Notes under the pieces: model-generated | Database searches by the model: none | Told to the model about the DNA's origin: nothing | The model's input: the letters and a program-made list of their open reading frames with translations, nothing else | Shown here: positions 51,570 to 60,960 of the stretch, in pieces | How positions within the stretch are numbered: position 1 is the stretch's first letter | Layout of the letters: each line of letters begins with the position of its first letter | Program-made: the position numbers and the translations under genes | Source: Motiliproteus sp047633175 | Lineage (GTDB): Bacteria > Pseudomonadota > Gammaproteobacteria > Pseudomonadales > Balneatricaceae | DNA length: 64,000 nt | Assembly (NCBI GenBank): GCA_047633175.1 | Contig: JBLIEQ010000004.1 | Coordinates: forward strand, 119,356-183,355 | Direction of reading: 5' to 3'

Positions 51570-53030
51570 ATGAGTCAGAAACAACTGTATATCCATGGCC
51601 GCTACCAGCAGGCCACATCCGGCGAGACCTTTATCAGCACTAACCCTGCGACCGGTGAGCCGTTAGCCGAACTACAGGTGGCATCGATGGCCGATGTAGA
51701 CGCCGCCATCGTCTCCGCCCAACAGGGTTTCATGGTCTGGTCCGCCATGACCGGGGTGGAGCGTGGCAGGATACTGTTACGCGCCGTGGCCATCCTGCGC
51801 GAGCGCAACGATGAACTGGCCATGCTCGAAGTCCTAGACAATGGCAAGCCCCTGCAGGAAGCCAACTGTGTCGACATCGTTACCGGCACTGAGGTGATCG
51901 AATATTACGCGGGCCTGGCAGGCACCCTGCACGGTCAACACCAGGATCTGGGCGGCAGCAACTTCTTCTACAGTCGCCGCGAACCGCTGGGTGTCTGTGC
52001 CGGCATCGGTGCCTGGAACTACCCGATACAGATCGCTATGTGGAAAGCCGGTCCCGCTCTGGCGGCAGGCAATGCAATGATCTTTAAACCCTCCGAAGAG
52101 ACCCCGCTCAGTGCTCTCAAGCTGGCCGAGATCTTTACCGAAGCCGGCATGCCTGACGGCGTTTTCAACGTCGTCCTCGGGGACTACCGCGTCGGGCAGG
52201 CGCTGACGCGTCACCACGACATCGCCAAGGTCTCCTTTACCGGTGGCACCGACACGGGCAAACAGGTGCTGAGTGATGCGGCCACCACGGTCAAAGAGGT
52301 GACGATGGAGATGGGCGGCAAATCCGCCCTGATCGTGTTTGAAGATGCCGATCTCGACAACGCTGTTTCCGGCGCGCTGCTGGCTAATTTTTACACCCAG
52401 GGCGAAATCTGCACCAACGGCACCCGGGTGTTTGTCCATGACAGCCTCTACGATGAATTTATCGCCCGGGTCGCCGCACGCACCCAGAGGATGATCATCG
52501 GCGACCCCACCGACCTGAACACCCAGGTGGGTGCCCTGATCTCCAAGCCCCATATGGAATTGGTGCTCGGTTATATAGAAGCGGCCAAGGCGGCAGGTGC
52601 CCGACTGGTCTGCGGCGGCGAGCGCGCCACCATCAAGGGCCTGGAGAACGGCAATTTTGTCAAACCTACGATCTTCGCTGACTGCACCGACGAGATGCCT
52701 AATGTGACCGACGAAATCTTCGGTCCGGTCATGTCTATCCTGCGCTTCAGTGATGAAGCCGAGGTGATCCGTCGTGCCAATAACACAGACTACGGCCTTG
52801 CCGCAGGGCTATTCTCGACCAACTTTGCCCGGGCGCACCGCGTCATCAATAAATTGCAGGCCGGCATCTGCTGGATCAATACCTGGGGGGCCTCTCCTGC
52901 CGAGATGCCCGTTGGCGGGTACAAGCAATCGGGCATCGGCCGCGAGAACGGCATGGAAACGCTAAACCACTACACCCAGATCAAGAGCGTCTTCGTCGAA
53001 CTGGGTGATGTCGACTGCCCTTATCAATAG
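51570..53030 (+). CDS. betB: Betaine-aldehyde dehydrogenase
   Basis: 486 residues, standard for BetB, oxidising betaine aldehyde to glycine betaine with NAD(P). The catalytic Cys lies in QGEICTNGTRVFV, a betaine-aldehyde-dehydrogenase signature, and the base Glu in MEMGGKSALIVFEDADLD. It begins QLYIHGRYQQATSG as in the family. ATG 51570 is preferred over 51549. First gene of betBA, with betA 91 bases downstream. Confidence 0.95.
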   Translation: MSQKQLYIHGRYQQATSGETFISTNPATGEPLAELQVASMADVDAAIVSAQQGFMVWSAMTGVERGRILLRAVAILRERNDELAMLEVLDNGKPLQEANCVDIVTGTEVIEYYAGLAGTLHGQHQDLGGSNFFYSRREPLGVCAGIGAWNYPIQIAMWKAGPALAAGNAMIFKPSEETPLSALKLAEIFTEAGMPDGVFNVVLGDYRVGQALTRHHDIAKVSFTGGTDTGKQVLSDAATTVKEVTMEMGGKSALIVFEDADLDNAVSGALLANFYTQGEICTNGTRVFVHDSLYDEFIARVAARTQRMIIGDPTDLNTQVGALISKPHMELVLGYIEAAKAAGARLVCGGERATIKGLENGNFVKPTIFADCTDEMPNVTDEIFGPVMSILRFSDEAEVIRRANNTDYGLAAGLFSTNFARAHRVINKLQAGICWINTWGASPAEMPVGGYKQSGIGRENGMETLNHYTQIKSVFVELGDVDCPYQ

Positions 53031-53121
53031 TCGACTGTCCTAGGAAGCCGTTGTTACCGACTGTCCTCGGCAACAACGGCTCCTGATATCACCTTCATTA
53101 ACAGTTTTCTGGTAGCGAATA

Positions 53122-54819
53122 ATGACAAGCCAAACCCAGTACGACTACATCATCGTGGGTGCCGGATCTGCAGGCTGCGTGCTGGCCGATCGTCTCAGTG
53201 AAGACGGCCGGCATCAGGTGCTGCTGCTGGAAGCGGGCGGCAGCGATAAAAGCATCTTTATCCAGATGCCGACCGCCCTCTCCTATCCGATGAACTCGCC
53301 CAAGTACGCCTGGCAGTTCGAATCCGAACCCGAGCCCGGCCTGGATGGCCGTCGCCTGCACTGCCCGCGCGGCCGGGTGCTCGGGGGCAGCTCCTCCATC
53401 AATGGCATGGTCTATGTGCGCGGCCATGCCTGCGACTTTGAACAGTGGCAGGATCAGGGTGCCACCGAGTGGAACTACCAGAAATGCCTGCCCTACTTCC
53501 GCAAGGCAGAGACCTGGATCGGTGGTGCGGATACCTATCGTGGCGGCGACGGCCCCCTGAATACCTGCGATGGCAATGCGATGCAGCTTAACCCGCTGTA
53601 TCAGACGTTTATCGATGCAGGCCAGGAAGCCGGTTATCCGACCACCGCCGACTACAACGGCGAGCGTCAAGAGGGTTTCGGGCAGATGCATATGACGGTA
53701 AAAAAGGGCGTCCGCGCCTCCACGTCAAACGCTTACCTGCGCCGCGCGATGAAGCGTCCTAATCTGACCGTTAAGACCGGAGTGCTGAGCCGCAAGATCC
53801 TCTGTGAGGGTAAACAGGCGGTCGGCATCGAATACCAGCAAGACGCCAAGATCACCCGGGTAATGGCCAACAACGAGGTAATCCTGACCGCTGGTTCTAT
53901 CGGCTCGCCTCAGCTGCTGCAGCTGTCCGGCATCGGACCGGCGTCGGTCCTCAAAGAGGCCGGGGTCGAACTGCTTCATGAGCTGCCCGGTGTAGGCGAG
54001 AATCTGCAGGATCATCTGGAGGTCTACTTCCAGTACCACTGCAAAAAACCGATCACACTTAACAGTAAGCTCGACCTCGTTAGTAAAGGACTGATCGGCA
54101 CTCGTTGGCTGCTGTTCAAAGATGGCCTGGGTGCGACCAACCATTTCGAATCCTGTGCCTTTATCCGCTCCCGGGCGGGCCTCAAGTGGCCGAATGTCCA
54201 GTATCATTTTCTGCCGGCGGCGATGCGTTACGATGGCGCCAAGGCGATCGAGGGGCATGGTTTCCAGCTGCATGTCGGTCCCAACAAGCCCCAGAGTCGC
54301 GGTAGGGTATGGATAAAGTCCGCCGATCCTGAGACCAAGCCCGGGATCGTGTTTAACTACATCAGCACCGATCAGGACCGCCAGGACTGGCGCGACTGTA
54401 TCCGTCTGAGCCGCGAGATTATTAATCAACCGGCCATGGACGCCTATCGGGGTGCGGAGATCCAACCCGGAATCGAGGTGCAGTCTGATGCCCAGATTGA
54501 TGCCTGGGTTATAGCCAATGTTGAAAGCGCCTATCACCCCTCCTGTACCTGCAAGATCGGTGCAGACGACGACCCCCTGGCAGTACTGGACCAGGCCTGT
54601 CGCGTACGGGGCATGACCGGGCTGCGGGTCGTGGATTCATCCTGCTTCCCGACCATCACTAACGGTAATCTCAACGCCCCCACCATCATGGTGGCGGAAA
54701 AGGCGGCCGATATCATTCTGGGCAAGACTCCGCTGGCAGACGCCGAGGTTCCTGTTTGGATAGATCCGCACTGGCAGACCAAGCAGCGGGCTGGCATCCC
54801 TGTCAGAAAACCCGAATAA
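53122..54819 (+). CDS. betA: Choline dehydrogenase
   Basis: 565-residue GMC flavoprotein oxidising choline to betaine aldehyde at the inner membrane. The FAD motif DYIIVGAGSAGCVLADRL opens the protein, the GMC signature GRVLGGSSSINGMVYVRGH is near residue 90, and the catalytic histidine lies in SAYHPSCTCKIG. Length matches E. coli BetA. Followed by choXWV, so uptake and oxidation are adjacent. Confidence 0.96.
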   Translation: MTSQTQYDYIIVGAGSAGCVLADRLSEDGRHQVLLLEAGGSDKSIFIQMPTALSYPMNSPKYAWQFESEPEPGLDGRRLHCPRGRVLGGSSSINGMVYVRGHACDFEQWQDQGATEWNYQKCLPYFRKAETWIGGADTYRGGDGPLNTCDGNAMQLNPLYQTFIDAGQEAGYPTTADYNGERQEGFGQMHMTVKKGVRASTSNAYLRRAMKRPNLTVKTGVLSRKILCEGKQAVGIEYQQDAKITRVMANNEVILTAGSIGSPQLLQLSGIGPASVLKEAGVELLHELPGVGENLQDHLEVYFQYHCKKPITLNSKLDLVSKGLIGTRWLLFKDGLGATNHFESCAFIRSRAGLKWPNVQYHFLPAAMRYDGAKAIEGHGFQLHVGPNKPQSRGRVWIKSADPETKPGIVFNYISTDQDRQDWRDCIRLSREIINQPAMDAYRGAEIQPGIEVQSDAQIDAWVIANVESAYHPSCTCKIGADDDPLAVLDQACRVRGMTGLRVVDSSCFPTITNGNLNAPTIMVAEKAADIILGKTPLADAEVPVWIDPHWQTKQRAGIPVRKPE

Positions 54820-54820
54820 C

Positions 54821-54858
54821 ACTGTTTAATAAGACTGTTTAATAAGACTGTTTAATAA
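54821..54858. repeat. Three 13-bp tandem units after betA
   Basis: actgtttaataag, actgtttaataag, actgtttaataa immediately following the betA stop. Perfect apart from the shortened third unit. Confidence 0.9.
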
Positions 54859-54896
54859 AAAGAATGCTCCAACACCCATAAAAGGAAAAGATGTAG

Positions 54897-55859
54897 ATGA
54901 TGAAAACTATAAAGACCGACCTCAGCTTCAAGAAGATCCTTAGCGGCAGCCTGGCTGTCACCCTCGGACTCAGCGCCTCGCTGGCACTTGCCGGCAGCTG
55001 TGACAAGGTGCGCTTCTCCGATGTCGGCTGGACCGACATCACCTCAACCACGGCCATCGCCTCTGAACTGGTCACCGGCCTGGGCTATCAAACCAGCACC
55101 CAGCTGCTCTCGGTGCCTGTGACCTATTCGTCACTGGCCAACAACGATATCGATGTCTTCCTGGGTAACTGGATGCCCACGATGGCCGCCGATATCGCCA
55201 AGTATACTAAGGATGGCAGCGTAGAAACCCTGCATGCCAACCTGACGGGCGCTAAATACACGCTCGCGGTGCCTCAGTATGTCTATGACGGGGGCGTCAA
55301 AACCTTTGCCGATATCGCCAAATTCAAAGACCAATTCAAAGGCAAGATCTATGGCATCGAGCCCGGCAACGACGGCAACCGTCTGATCCAGGAGATGATC
55401 GATACCGACGCCTTCGGCCTCGAAGGCTTCAAGCTGGTCGAATCCAGTGAAGCGGGCATGGTATCCCAGGTCGGCCGGGCCGCCAGACGCGAGCAGTGGA
55501 TCGCCTTCCTGGGCTGGGCACCGCATCCGATGAACAGCACTATCGATATGGCGTACCTCGACGGTGGTGATGACTTCTTCGGCCCTAACTACGGTGGCGC
55601 CAGCGTCTATACCAACGTCAGGAAAAACTACATCAGCGAATGCCCGAATGTCGGCCAGCTGCTGCAGAATCTCACCTTTACGCTAGAGATGGAGAACGAG
55701 CTGATGAGTGCCATCCTCGACGATGGCCAGAAGCCTGACGCTGCCGCACGCGCCTGGTTGAAGAGTAACCCAAAGGCACTGGATGCCTGGCTTGCCGGTG
55801 TGACCAGCAAGAAGGGTGGTTCCGCCCAGGATGCACTGCGCAGTTACCTGAAACTCTGA
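54897..55859 (+). CDS. choX: Choline ABC transporter substrate-binding protein
   Basis: 320 residues with a signal peptide (cleavage near LALAGSCD). The mature part matches ChoX/ProX-type binding proteins: VRFSDVGWTDITSTTAIAS, DVFLGNWMPTMAADI and IAFLGWAPHPMNS supply the aromatic box for the quaternary ammonium. Choline rather than betaine is indicated by the adjoining betBA and by closer similarity to ChoX. Confidence 0.91.
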   Translation: MMKTIKTDLSFKKILSGSLAVTLGLSASLALAGSCDKVRFSDVGWTDITSTTAIASELVTGLGYQTSTQLLSVPVTYSSLANNDIDVFLGNWMPTMAADIAKYTKDGSVETLHANLTGAKYTLAVPQYVYDGGVKTFADIAKFKDQFKGKIYGIEPGNDGNRLIQEMIDTDAFGLEGFKLVESSEAGMVSQVGRAARREQWIAFLGWAPHPMNSTIDMAYLDGGDDFFGPNYGGASVYTNVRKNYISECPNVGQLLQNLTFTLEMENELMSAILDDGQKPDAAARAWLKSNPKALDAWLAGVTSKKGGSAQDALRSYLKL

Positions 55860-55874
55860 TCGCAGCTATCTAAG

Positions 55875-55907
55875 TGTTTGTCGGTCCTTTTGCTGGACCG
55901 ACAAACA
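55875..55907 (+). promoter_or_regulatory. Intra-operon hairpin between choX and choW
   Basis: TGTTTGTCGGTCC, loop TTTTGC, GGACCGACAAACA: a 13-bp perfect stem without a following T run. In transport operons such hairpins after the binding-protein gene protect its mRNA or partly terminate, raising its level relative to the permease. Confidence 0.8.
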
Positions 55908-55950
55908 TCTGAGCTGCACTTTCCACATCTGAGATTAACAAGGTAATTGT

Positions 55951-56796
55951 ATGAACTGGCTTACTGAGCACAAACTTCCTCTGGGCAGCTGGATGGAAGG
56001 CTTCGTCGACTGGCTGACCTATAACGGCGCCGACTTTTTCGATGCTATCTCGATCTCTCTGGAGTGGCTGATCGTCTCCATGGTCGGGATCTTTCAATGG
56101 TTCCCCGCCTACATCCCTATGCTGATGACAGCAGCACTCGCCTGGGCATTGCACCGCAGCATCGCCCTGGTAGTGTTTGTGGTGGCGGCACTGATGCTGA
56201 TTTTAAATCTGGGTTATTGGCAGGAGATGCTGGAGACCTTCGTACTGGTGCTGGCAGCGACCACCATATCGGTACTCGTGGGTATTCCGATCGGCATAGC
56301 CGCAGCCCATAAACCCTGGCTCTATACCATCCTGCGGCCGATTCTCGATCTGATGCAGACCATCCCAACCTTCGTCTACCTGATCCCCACCCTGGTGCTG
56401 TTTGGCCTGGGCGTCGTTCCGGGACTGATCTCCACCATTATCTTTGCGATCGCAGCCCCTATACGCCTGACCTATCTGGGTATCAGCCGGGTGCCAGCAA
56501 GCCTGCTCGAAGCGGGTAAAGCCTTCGGGGCCACTCCCTTTAAACTGCTCTATAAGGTAGAGCTGCCCGCAGCGATGCCCACCATCATGACCGGTGTGAC
56601 CCAATGCATCATGCTGTCGCTGTCTATGGTGGTGATCGCCGCCCTGGTTGGAGCCGACGGCCTGGGTAAACCCGTCGTCCGTGCACTGAACACCGTTAAC
56701 ATTTCCCAGGGGTTCGAAGCCGGCCTGGCAATCGTACTGGTCGCCATCATCCTGGATCGCATCTGCAAAGCGCCCGGCGCCAAAGAGGAAGGTTAA
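55951..56796 (+). CDS. choW: Choline ABC transporter permease
   Basis: 281-residue ProW/ChoW-type permease with about six membrane segments and the conserved EAA-like loop (PASLLEAGKAFGATPFKLLYKVELPAAMP). ISVLVGIPIGIAAAHKP and LSMVVIAALVGADGLGKPVV are characteristic. Two bases separate it from choV. Confidence 0.93.
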   Translation: MNWLTEHKLPLGSWMEGFVDWLTYNGADFFDAISISLEWLIVSMVGIFQWFPAYIPMLMTAALAWALHRSIALVVFVVAALMLILNLGYWQEMLETFVLVLAATTISVLVGIPIGIAAAHKPWLYTILRPILDLMQTIPTFVYLIPTLVLFGLGVVPGLISTIIFAIAAPIRLTYLGISRVPASLLEAGKAFGATPFKLLYKVELPAAMPTIMTGVTQCIMLSLSMVVIAALVGADGLGKPVVRALNTVNISQGFEAGLAIVLVAIILDRICKAPGAKEEG

Positions 56797-56798
56797 TC

Positions 56799-58016
56799 AT
56801 GCCTGTCATCAGCATTCGCAACCTCGACGTTATTTTTGGCAACAAGACCAAACAATCCCTGGAACTGCTCGATGAGGGCAAGACCCGCCAGCAGATCATC
56901 GATGCGACCGGCGATGTTGTCGGGGTACAGAACGCCAACATCGAGGTCAACGAGGGCGAGATCTGTGTATTGATGGGCCTCTCAGGCTCCGGTAAATCCA
57001 GTCTGCTACGGGCGATTAACGGTCTCAATCCGGTCAGTCGCGGCGAGCTTCTGGTGCGGGACGGCGAGCGGATGGTGGATGTCGCCAGCTGTGATGCCAA
57101 GACCCTGCTTCACCTGCGTACACATCGCGCCTCCATGGTGTTCCAGAACTTCGCCCTAATGCCCTGGCTGACTGTGCTCGATAACGTCGCATTCGGTCTG
57201 GAGATGCAAGGCATGGATAAGCTGGAGCGCCGCGCCAAGGCGATGCAGCAGCTGGAGCTGGTCAGTCTGGATAAATGGCATGACAAGTATCCTCATGAGC
57301 TCTCAGGCGGGATGCAGCAACGTGTCGGCCTGGCCCGTGCTTTCGCGATGGACAGCGACATCCTGCTGATGGACGAACCCTTCTCGGCGCTCGATCCGCT
57401 GATCCGCACCCAGCTTCAGGATGAGTTGCTGGAGCTGCAAAGAAACCTGAAAAAAACCATCGTCTTCGTCAGTCACGACCTGGATGAAGCGCTCAAGATC
57501 GGCACCAATATCGCCATTATGGAATCGGCGCGTATCATCCAGCAAGGAGCACCGGAAGATATCGTCCTCAACCCCATCAATGCCTATGTGGAAGATTTCG
57601 TCGCCCATACCAACCCCCTGAACGTACTCTGTGGTCGTTCGCTGATGACCCAAGTGGAGCAGCTTGAGCGTCAGGGACAGGCACTTGAACAGGAACAGGA
57701 ACTGCTGATCCTCAACCCCAACGACAATAGTTTCCTGAGCATCAGCCCCGGCGGCCAGGTCCTCAGCGCCAGTCGTCAGGACCAGCCACTGCGGCTGGCG
57801 TACTGGCAGGAGGGTGAAGATACTGAGCTGCTGGCGGCAGACAACCTGGTAATCGCCGCACCGGATATCCCCATGCGTCAGGCGATCGAGATCCGCTACC
57901 GTACCGGCCTGCCGCTGTTACTTCAGGAAAACGACCGGCTTGTGGGTATCCTTACGGACAAGGACTTCTACCATGCGCTCCTGGGGAAGCACTTTAAGAC
58001 CGACGCCGCTTTGTAG
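56799..58016 (+). CDS. choV: Choline ABC transporter ATPase with C-terminal CBS region
   Basis: 405-residue ProV/ChoV-type ATPase. Walker A GLSGSGKSSLLRA, Q-loop VFQNFALMPWLTV, signature LSGGMQQRVGLARAFA and Walker B ILLMDEPFSALDPLI are all intact. The C-terminal 120 residues form a divergent CBS region (ending NDRLVGILTDKDFYHALL) that in this family senses ionic strength. Last gene of the betBA-choXWV group. Confidence 0.94.
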   Translation: MPVISIRNLDVIFGNKTKQSLELLDEGKTRQQIIDATGDVVGVQNANIEVNEGEICVLMGLSGSGKSSLLRAINGLNPVSRGELLVRDGERMVDVASCDAKTLLHLRTHRASMVFQNFALMPWLTVLDNVAFGLEMQGMDKLERRAKAMQQLELVSLDKWHDKYPHELSGGMQQRVGLARAFAMDSDILLMDEPFSALDPLIRTQLQDELLELQRNLKKTIVFVSHDLDEALKIGTNIAIMESARIIQQGAPEDIVLNPINAYVEDFVAHTNPLNVLCGRSLMTQVEQLERQGQALEQEQELLILNPNDNSFLSISPGGQVLSASRQDQPLRLAYWQEGEDTELLAADNLVIAAPDIPMRQAIEIRYRTGLPLLLQENDRLVGILTDKDFYHALLGKHFKTDAAL

Positions 58017-58082
58017 GTCGACTTTAGTCCGACGCAGTGCTTTTGTAGGTAGCCGTCAAATGCTCCTGCGTGGACGGCACGC

Positions 58083-58146
58083 CCCACAGGGACGTGGGAA
58101 GTGCAGCTGTTGCAGGAGCCTCAGCTGCCTCGCTACGTCCCTGTAG
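58083..58146. repeat. Two AGGGAC-loop hairpins
   Basis: CCCAC-AGGGAC-GTGGG (58083-58098) and, on the minus strand, CTAC-AGGGAC-GTAG (58133-58146). Same loop, different stems. They lie between convergent choV and msrA with a degenerate GGTTTCAGCCTGAC repeat (58151-58164). Confidence 0.75.
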
Positions 58147-58176
58147 TTCGGGTTTCAGCCTGACAATGGCCGCGAA

Positions 58177-58671
58177 TTAGCGCCTTGGCAGCACCCAGTC
58201 CGGGCGCGGGAAGTGGCAGCTGTAGCCATTGGGGAAGTGCTGCAGATAGTCCTGATGCTCAGGTTCGGCCTCCCAGAAGGGTCCTGCAGGTTCGAGTTCG
58301 GTGACGACCTCGGCGGGCCAGAGATCCGAGGCATTCACATCCTGTATGCAGCCCAGGGCCTCCTGCTGCTGCGCGTCATTGAGGTAATAGATCGCCGAAC
58401 GGTACGCAGCCCCCTGATCATTGCCCTGGCGGTTGAGGGTCGAAGGGTCATGGATCTGGAAGAAAAACTCCAGCAGGCGCCGGTAGCTGATGAGTTGCGG
58501 ATCGTAGCTGATCTCGATCCCCTCGGCATGGCTGCCATGATGGCGATAGGTCGCATTGGCGACATCGCCACCGGTATAGCCGACACGGGTGTTAAGTACG
58601 CCCGGCAGCTTGCGCACCAGGTCCTGCATGCCCCAGAAGCATCCTCCGGCCAGTACAGCACGTTCAGTCAT
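58177..58671 (-). CDS. msrA: Peptide methionine sulfoxide reductase MsrA
   Basis: 164 residues with the catalytic motif GGCFWGMQDLVRKLPGV near the N-terminus, GYTGGDVANATYRHHGSHAE, and QIHDPSTLNRQGNDQGAAYRSAIYY. It reduces S-methionine sulfoxide in proteins. Length is typical of the short MsrA form. A second Cys near the C-terminus (SCHFPRPDW) could be a resolving residue. Confidence 0.94.
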   Translation of the reverse strand: MTERAVLAGGCFWGMQDLVRKLPGVLNTRVGYTGGDVANATYRHHGSHAEGIEISYDPQLISYRRLLEFFFQIHDPSTLNRQGNDQGAAYRSAIYYLNDAQQQEALGCIQDVNASDLWPAEVVTELEPAGPFWEAEPEHQDYLQHFPNGYSCHFPRPDWVLPRR

Positions 58672-58756
58672 TGTAAACTCCTCCAGTTGATTCTAGGACA
58701 CAGCCTAGCCTACCCCAGCCTGCCGGTCTATCCGCATAAAAGCCTTAGCCTCAGCC

Positions 58757-59275
58757 TCAGAGCGCCTGACGCAGGATCAGCCGATCCCCTTTTTGACTGA
58801 ACTCGATCTCTCTTAAGGCACTCATCCCCAACAGGATCTGCTGTCCCGGCATATTCGGCAAGATAGAGGCCCGAACATCGAACAGCACTATCTCGCCGAT
58901 CTCCAGGCGTTCGATCAGGGTGGCGTAGGAGGTCGCCGTGCCGTTAGCAGTAATAGAGGACTGCCTGTTACCGGCATTCAGGCCCAGCGCCTGCTGCAGC
59001 TCACCGGGGATAGCGACAGTCGTAGCGCCTGTATCGATTAAGAACGTTACGGCCTGCTGATTGATTTTGCCACTCGTTACATAATGACCCTGTCGATTAC
59101 GCAGCAGCTTGACCTGGGTCGCCCCACCCGCCTCAGCACTCTGGGGCGAGCTGTTGGGATTGCGCCGCTCCTCCTGCCAGCTTCCAAAGGTCCAGGTCAT
59201 CAATCCCAACCCGATGATCCAGGCTAGGATCATCATTTTTCTGCCAATCTTAGGGGCTATAGAGTCGGCATTCAT
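58757..59275 (-). CDS. Retropepsin-like membrane-anchored aspartic protease
   Basis: 172 residues with one N-terminal membrane segment (about 14-30) and a periplasmic clan AA aspartic protease domain. The active-site triad reads FLIDTGATTVAIP, with a hydrophobic flap and C-terminal ILLGMSALREIEF. This matches the TIGR02281 group of bacterial retropepsin-like proteins, which act as dimers. Substrate unknown. Confidence 0.85.
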   Translation of the reverse strand: MNADSIAPKIGRKMMILAWIIGLGLMTWTFGSWQEERRNPNSSPQSAEAGGATQVKLLRNRQGHYVTSGKINQQAVTFLIDTGATTVAIPGELQQALGLNAGNRQSSITANGTATSYATLIERLEIGEIVLFDVRASILPNMPGQQILLGMSALREIEFSQKGDRLILRQAL

Positions 59276-59353
59276 CGGCTATCTCAAGGATGGCATTGCG
59301 TGACGGTTAGGGTTTGAGTCTTCGGGCCTGGAGATAAAACGGCGAAGCGTCTT

Positions 59354-59363
59354 GGTCAGCCTC
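59354..59363. repeat. Solo MITE-like terminal repeat
   Basis: GGTCAGCCTC followed by CTAAG: the right terminus of the MITE-like family without an attached core. Chance occurrence is possible at ten bases. Confidence 0.35.
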
Positions 59364-59476
59364 CTAAGCCTGCATAGTTCGAGGATACGGGCTGTCAGGG
59401 GCTGAGGATACCCCCTGTTACCCGATAAAGCACGGGGTTGGTCTGTAAAACTATACTGGCCTGGGTTCCCGCTGAA

Positions 59477-60798
59477 TCACTCACGCGGAACAACCTCTCT
59501 AGAATCAGTTCCACGCCTGAGCATACTCTTGTCAAACAGCCTGTAATCGGACGTTTTGCCGCATACATGGCAACATCGGAGAAAGTAACGAGATCGCCAG
59601 CCTCGGTTGAATCGTCAGGTGAAATAGACACGCCTAGACTAATAGACAGATCGATAGACTTGCCGTTAATTTGTGCTGGCGCTCCAAATCCTCTAAGGAG
59701 GGTTTTAATAATCCCCTGCACCTCATTAATGCTATTGATATCCCTCAGGATCACCAGGAACTCATCGCCTCCCACGCGGTAGACTGTATCACTGCCGCGT
59801 ACTGACGACCTCAGCCGGCCTGCAACTTCTTTCAGAACCAGATCACCCACATCATGACCCAGAGAATCATTCACCTCTTTAAACAGATTCAAATCAATAA
59901 ACAGTATTGCCAGTTTGCCGCCATTTACCTCTAACTCAGCGACCGATGTCTCAAGATCTTTAGATAACGATACTCTGTTTTTCAATCCGGTAAGGTCATC
60001 GTGACTCGCCTGATACTCCAATGCCTGCTCTCTTAGGTATATCTTTTGACTCATATCGAAGAAGGTTGCCAACAAGCGTCCTATTTCATTGTTTTCAATT
60101 ACATCTTTTATCTCCAGTTTGTTTCCGGTTTCGACTTTCCGGGCACCTGAGAGAAGGATGTTTAATGGAGAGAAGAAGCTCTTATGTAAGAAATAATACG
60201 CATACAGGGCCAGGCCAATAAGAAAAACCATCTCAACCGCTATTAAGACAGAAGTCTGAGCCCTGTTTTCACGATAGCCGCTCTTTCTTTGTTCTAATAA
60301 AACAAACTCTGTATTAGCAAACATATCAAGCTGGGTTTTAAGATCATCCATATATTGCTTGCCCCTATTCTCAATAACAACTTCAAGAGCCCGGTTTTTG
60401 TTACCGTTTTGGGCCAAGCCGATCGTTACCTTTAACTCTTCAAGTTTCAGTTTAGCCAGCGCATCAATTTCGACTAAATCTTCCTGCTGGGAGGCATTAT
60501 CTAAAGTGAGTCTTTCCAGAGTTTCGAAGCTCCTTCTAACGGTCTTAAGTCCTTGATAATAAACTGCAAGATTGGAGGCGTCTTCTGTAAGCAGATAGCC
60601 TCGCTGTCCGGTTTCAGTATCTTTTAGGGCACTAAGAAGTATATCAGAGGTATGTATGACCTTATGAGTATGGCTGACCCACGCCGATCTTTCTTGACCA
60701 TCTTTTTCCAGCTAGAAAAAGAAAAGCAAGTTACTGATGGCAGATAAAAAAAGGATTATAAGTAAAACCGATAACTGCAGACGAATACTCATTGACAT
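59477..60798 (-). pseudogene. CHASE3-GGDEF diguanylate cyclase, disrupted
   Basis: The full frame begins at ATG 60798 with a membrane segment (LSVLLIILFLSAISNLLFFF), then meets an in-frame TAG (60712-60714), then continues as a CHASE3 sensor domain (DTETGQRGYLLTED), a second membrane segment, and a GGDEF domain. The GGDEF active site itself reads GGDEF (YRVGGDEFLVIL). Near 59560 the frame also shifts by one base: after DVAMYAAK the open frame turns to nonsense, while the next frame gives SDYRLFDKSM, the normal family ending, stopping at 59477. Two lesions make loss of function likely. The intact-looking 340-residue frame 59395-60417 is the middle piece. Confidence 0.85.
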
Positions 60799-60960
60799 CT
60801 CGATTTATATTTTCTCTATGATAATAACATCGTCGCCAAAGGTCTAGCAGACGCTGAAGGTTTACCAGAAGAGCTACCGGAAGAGTAATAGAAGCGCTTA
60901 TGGAGCGCTGCTAGAAGCGGTGATCTGGCTAGGCCCAGAAAACCTGGAAACCCCGCCCAT

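Noticed and set aside
60841..60890. Short plus-strand frame ending GLADAEGLPEELPEE
   Set aside because: Looks gene-like at its end, but has a stop shortly upstream and no start; too short to support even as a remnant.
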